DNA from: Amycolatopsis balhimycina FH 1894
GTDB lineage: Bacteria; Actinomycetota; Actinomycetes; Mycobacteriales; Pseudonocardiaceae
Direction: 5' to 3'
DNA length: 64,000 nucleotides
Assembly: GCF_000384295.1 (NCBI RefSeq)
Contig: NZ_KB913037.1
Location: forward strand, 4,038,867 to 4,102,866
The position numbers and the translations under genes were made by a program. Shown piece after piece: positions 61,465 through 64,000 of this stretch. Numbering within the stretch: position 1 is the stretch's first letter; each line of letters starts with the position of its first letter. Below the pieces are notes generated by a model. It searched no databases. It worked only from the letters and a program-made list of their open reading frames with translations, and was not told the origin of the DNA.

Positions 61465-62131
61465 TCAGGTCCACGCCGAGTCCTCTCGCAGGTGCAACCC
61501 TGGCTTGTGCCGTACCCTGCACGGCACGCCAGCACCGCCACCCCGGCATGGCAGGCGCATAGACGTCGGCTGGCCACAGATGACGTGCCAACCACCGGTG
61601 TATTCGTTGCGGGCCAGGAACACTCGTTCCCCGCTGTCCGCGGTGGCCTGAACCGTCCGGTTGGCGTAGGTTCGCTCGACGGTGTATCGGTCGGCAACAT
61701 CGGATGTCGCCTGATCAGCAAGCATCCAGCGCTTGACTTCTAGCGCCGCGCCGCGAGTCGGCGGCGTGGCCATCTCGCGCTGCCACTGTTCAGCAGCCTC
61801 CGCTTCCTCGCGCACCTTTCGGGCCGCCGCATCAGCCTGCTCGATCTCCCATCGCGAGCGCCCCTGAGACCGCTTGCTGTGCGTTCCGCACGGCTGCTTC
61901 TTCTTGTTCACACACTGCTCACCGGGCGCAGCCTGGCAGACCGGGCACTCGTAATTGTCCCGGGCAGGGTCGTGCACGACGACAACAGTGTCGTCATACA
62001 GACCCGTGCCTCGCGGATCCACGAACCGGGAGACGAATTTGGTCACACCGTAGGTGACGGACTCAAAGCCGCCGTTGCGACCAACCACCAGCTCAGTGAT
62101 GGGACCGTACTTACGAAGCGCCTCGGCCGGG
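61465..62131 (-). pseudogene. Zinc-finger protein truncated by the IS21 element
   Basis: The open frame (GTG 62088 to 61465, 207 codons) reads YECPVCQAAPGEQCVNKKKQ and PCGTHSKRSQG, a CxxC...C...C/H zinc finger common in actinomycete mobile elements. A helical region and ERTYANRTVQATADSGERVF follow, then CRVRHKPGLHL. Upstream of the GTG the frame stays protein-like (PAEALRKYGPITEL) up to 62131, where the IS21 end supplies a stop. So the original N-terminus was lost to the insertion. A shortened product is possible. Confidence 0.65.
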
Positions 62132-62232
62132 TGTCAACGGTCATTGGGAACTCCGGGCGGGCGGACAGCTGGTCTGCGGGCTGGCGGACAGTACTTGTCC
62201 GGGCTGATGGACAGCGGTTCTCCGGATCTTGG

Positions 62233-63012
62233 TTAGGTCAAGGGGACCACCCCCTTGCCCGCGATGGCTTCGGCGAGGCGGTGGCTGTCCGCCTTTTGGT
62301 GGGTGACCAGGTGGGCGTGGTGCAGTAGCCGGTCGACGGTGGCCGTGGCGAGGGTTTTCGGCATGATCGAGTCGAACCCGCTGGGATGGATGTTGCTGGT
62401 CACCGCGATCGAGCGGCGTTCGTAGGCGGCGTCGATGATCCGGTAGAACGCCTCGGCGGCGTCCTGCCCGGCGGGCAGCATCCCGATGTCGTCGACGACG
62501 ATGAGGTCGCAGCCGCAGATCCGGGAGATCGTGCGGGCCACCGAGCCGTCGACCTTGGCTTTGCCGACCGCGGCGGTCAAGGTTTCCAGGGTGAACCAGG
62601 ACACCCGCATGTCGTTCTCGATCGCCGAGTGCGCGAGGGCTTCCACGAAGTGCGACTTCCCGGTGCCCGACGGCCCCGCGACGGCCAGGTTCTCTTGTCT
62701 TCCAATCCATTCCAATGTGGACAGTGAGTTCTGGGTAGCCTCGGAGATCGAGGATTCCTCGGCGCGCCAGGAGGAGAACGTCTTGCCGGTGGGGAAGTTC
62801 GCGGTCTTGCGCCGCATCCGCCGGGTCGCGGCGCCGCGGCCGGTGACTCCTCGCCGAGCAGGACGCGCAGCACCTCGGCGGGATCCCAGCGTTGCGCCCG
62901 CGCGGTGGCCAGGACGTCGGGTGCGGCTTTGCGCAGGTAGGGCCAGCCGCATCCGGCGCAGCACCAGGTCCAGTTCCTCAGGCGCAGGGCGGGGGCTTTG
63001 GGGGCTGCTCAC
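62233..63012 (-). pseudogene. istB: IstB-like helper ATPase, two frameshifts
   Basis: The C-terminal two thirds are intact: RKTANFPTGKTFSSWR, NLAVAGPSGTGKSHFVEAL (Walker A), CDLIVVDDIGMLPAG (Walker B) and IAVTSNIHPSGFDSIMPKTL. The N-terminal part is split: EELDLVLRRMRL continues in another frame as PYLRKAAPDVLATARAQRWD and EVLRVLLGEE, then returns near 62848. Two single-base changes (about 62952 and 62848) explain this and cancel each other, so the annotated frame is open but wrong in between. IstB assists IS21 transposition. Confidence 0.75.
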
Positions 63013-63081
63013 TGGCCGAACACCTCCCCAGCCGCGCTGGTGCCCGGTTGCGCGGAGTGGGCCTCATCGGCCACCACCACG

Positions 63082-64000
63082 TCACTCGGCGGCCCGGGAG
63101 GAGGTCAGGTGGTCCAGGATCGAGGCGAGGTCGTCCTCGGCGAACCGGCCCGCGATCGCCGCCAGCCCCCAGCGCGTCGTCGACCCGGCCGGCATCCAGG
63201 ATCGCCGCCAGTTCCACCGCGCGGGCCATCTTGACCCCGGATCCGGGTCACCCCGGTCGCAGCGGCTTCGGCTTCGACCAGCCACCGGCGAGCACCCTCG
63301 CCGAGGGCGAGGAACGCGACCTCCTCCGGAGTGCGTGCCCTGACCTTCGGCGGGCGAGGCAGATTCCCGCCCGGATGGTGCGGGTAGTGCGCGTCGTCGA
63401 TGCGGAGAAACCCGGAGTGGACAGCACATGCCGGGCGATCCTCGGTCAGCCCCGGCGGTGGTGTCGCCGACGATGACCAGCTCGTCGCCGGTGACGCGGG
63501 CCCAGACCTTGCTGCCCTGGTGCCCGTCGGGGGTGGAGTAGCGCACCGACCCGAACCGGATCGTCTGGTCATCGTCGACCAGGCGCTCCTCGCCGAGGGC
63601 GATCGCGTGCGGTTCGGCGGGCAGGACGTGCAGATGCTGCAGTTCGGTGGCCAGCCGGACATCCGGAGCGGCCCCGGTCTCGCCGGTGGGTGCGGGCGTT
63701 GACCCGCTCGCACCACTCGACACACGCGTCCGCCAGGTCGGCGAACGTCGAGTAGGCGGGCAGCAGGTTCGCCGTGGTGGGCACCAGGTCCGCCTTGGCG
63801 ATCTTGACGGTGTGCTCGGCGCCGCCCTTGGACTCGGGGTCGAACGGCTCACACGTTTCGACTTTGCAGCCGTAATACCGGCCCGCCGGCGACGATCTCA
63901 GGGTGACGTACCGGCACCCCGGCGACCCGGTCCATCGTCACCGTCCGGGGGTTGTCGGTCAGGCAGATATGTTGGTGCGCCACCGATCCGACGCAAACGT
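63082..64000 (-). pseudogene. istA: IstA-like transposase, C-terminal part, multiple frameshifts
   Basis: Fragments in different frames join into an IS21 transposase C-terminus: NPRTVTMDRVAGVPVRHPEI, FDPESKGGAEHTVKIAKADL (catalytic Glu context), NLLPAYSTFADLADACVEWC, LHVLPAEPHAIALGEERLVD and PPKVRARTPEEVAFLALGEG. At least three frame changes occur between 63200 and 63900. The N-terminal half and the start lie outside the window. Confidence 0.7.

Larger units (their letters stand above)
62132..64000 (-). mobile_element. IS21 family element, decayed, running off the window
   Basis: The left end starts TGTCAACGGTCATTGGG at 62132. The next 90 nt hold repeated GGACAG blocks (about 62161, 62187, 62211), like the multiple terminal repeats of IS21 elements. 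Minus-strand istB and istA follow. Both genes have frameshifts, so the element is probably inactive unless these are sequence errors. The right end lies beyond 64000. Confidence 0.75.

Noticed and set aside
44700..62131. A single integrative conjugative element
   Set aside because: SpdB-like and zinc-finger genes suggest mobile-element ancestry, but no integrase, excisionase, FtsK/Tra translocase, replication initiator or tRNA attachment site is visible in the window.

Overview
This is a high-GC actinomycete chromosome segment, most likely from Amycolatopsis or a close relative in Pseudonocardiaceae. The evidence is strong GC bias at third codon positions, many GTG starts, frequent 4-bp ATGA/GTGA gene overlaps, and lineage-typical small families (SAV2177-type methyltransferase, DUF5994, RGCVC, DUF6307, DUF6292). 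All family assignments come from reading motifs in the translations; no database search was run. I see no tRNA, rRNA, CRISPR array or site-specific integrase.

Region 1 (1-20.1 kb) is ordinary chromosome. It holds a methyltransferase (cut by the window edge), a cytochrome P450, a secreted hydrolase and a tightly overlapped three-gene operon: ParA-like ATPase, SAP-like protein and RAMA/CBS/HEPN-like protein. Two ECF sigma factors with SnoaL-like tails, a four-gene catabolic operon (CocE hydrolase, acyl-CoA ligase, enoyl-CoA hydratase, SDR) with a clear promoter/operator, oxidoreductases, an AraC regulator, an MmcQ protein and rarA follow.

Region 2 (20.2-29.3 kb) is accessory block A. Three plus-strand copies of one double-HTH gene (copies 1-3) bracket two cargoes. 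The first is a TOTE-type primase-helicase locus broken by an IS3 element and a frameshift. The second is an AbiEi/AbiEii toxin-antitoxin pair. The DUF2637-like membrane gene after copy 3 is cut to a stub.

Region 3 (29.3-44.8 kb) is chromosome rich in anti-sigma/anti-anti-sigma genes. It includes STAS and HATPase proteins (two of them broken), an overlapped operon of small conserved proteins, a CheB-kinase-receiver fusion, an acyl-CoA desaturase with an alanine-dehydrogenase-fold enzyme, and a peroxidase/catalase operon with a TetR regulator.

Region 4 (44.9-61.4 kb) is accessory block B. Copies 4-6 of the double-HTH gene are each fused by an ATGA overlap to a DUF2637-like membrane gene, and copy 7 is a remnant. 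Between them lie two PD-(D/E)XK-like genes, an XRE-ImmA gene overlapped with a protein carrying a TGT-type zinc motif, an AbrB-type pair, and a winged-helix/HerA-like ATPase/AIPR operon that looks like a defence cassette. A decayed IS21 element (62.1 kb to the edge) has cut a zinc-finger gene.

The main inference is that same-orientation HTH copies act as boundaries between exchangeable defence or conflict cargoes. Several frameshifts, some in homopolymers, mean read-level checking is needed before calling every broken gene a true pseudogene.
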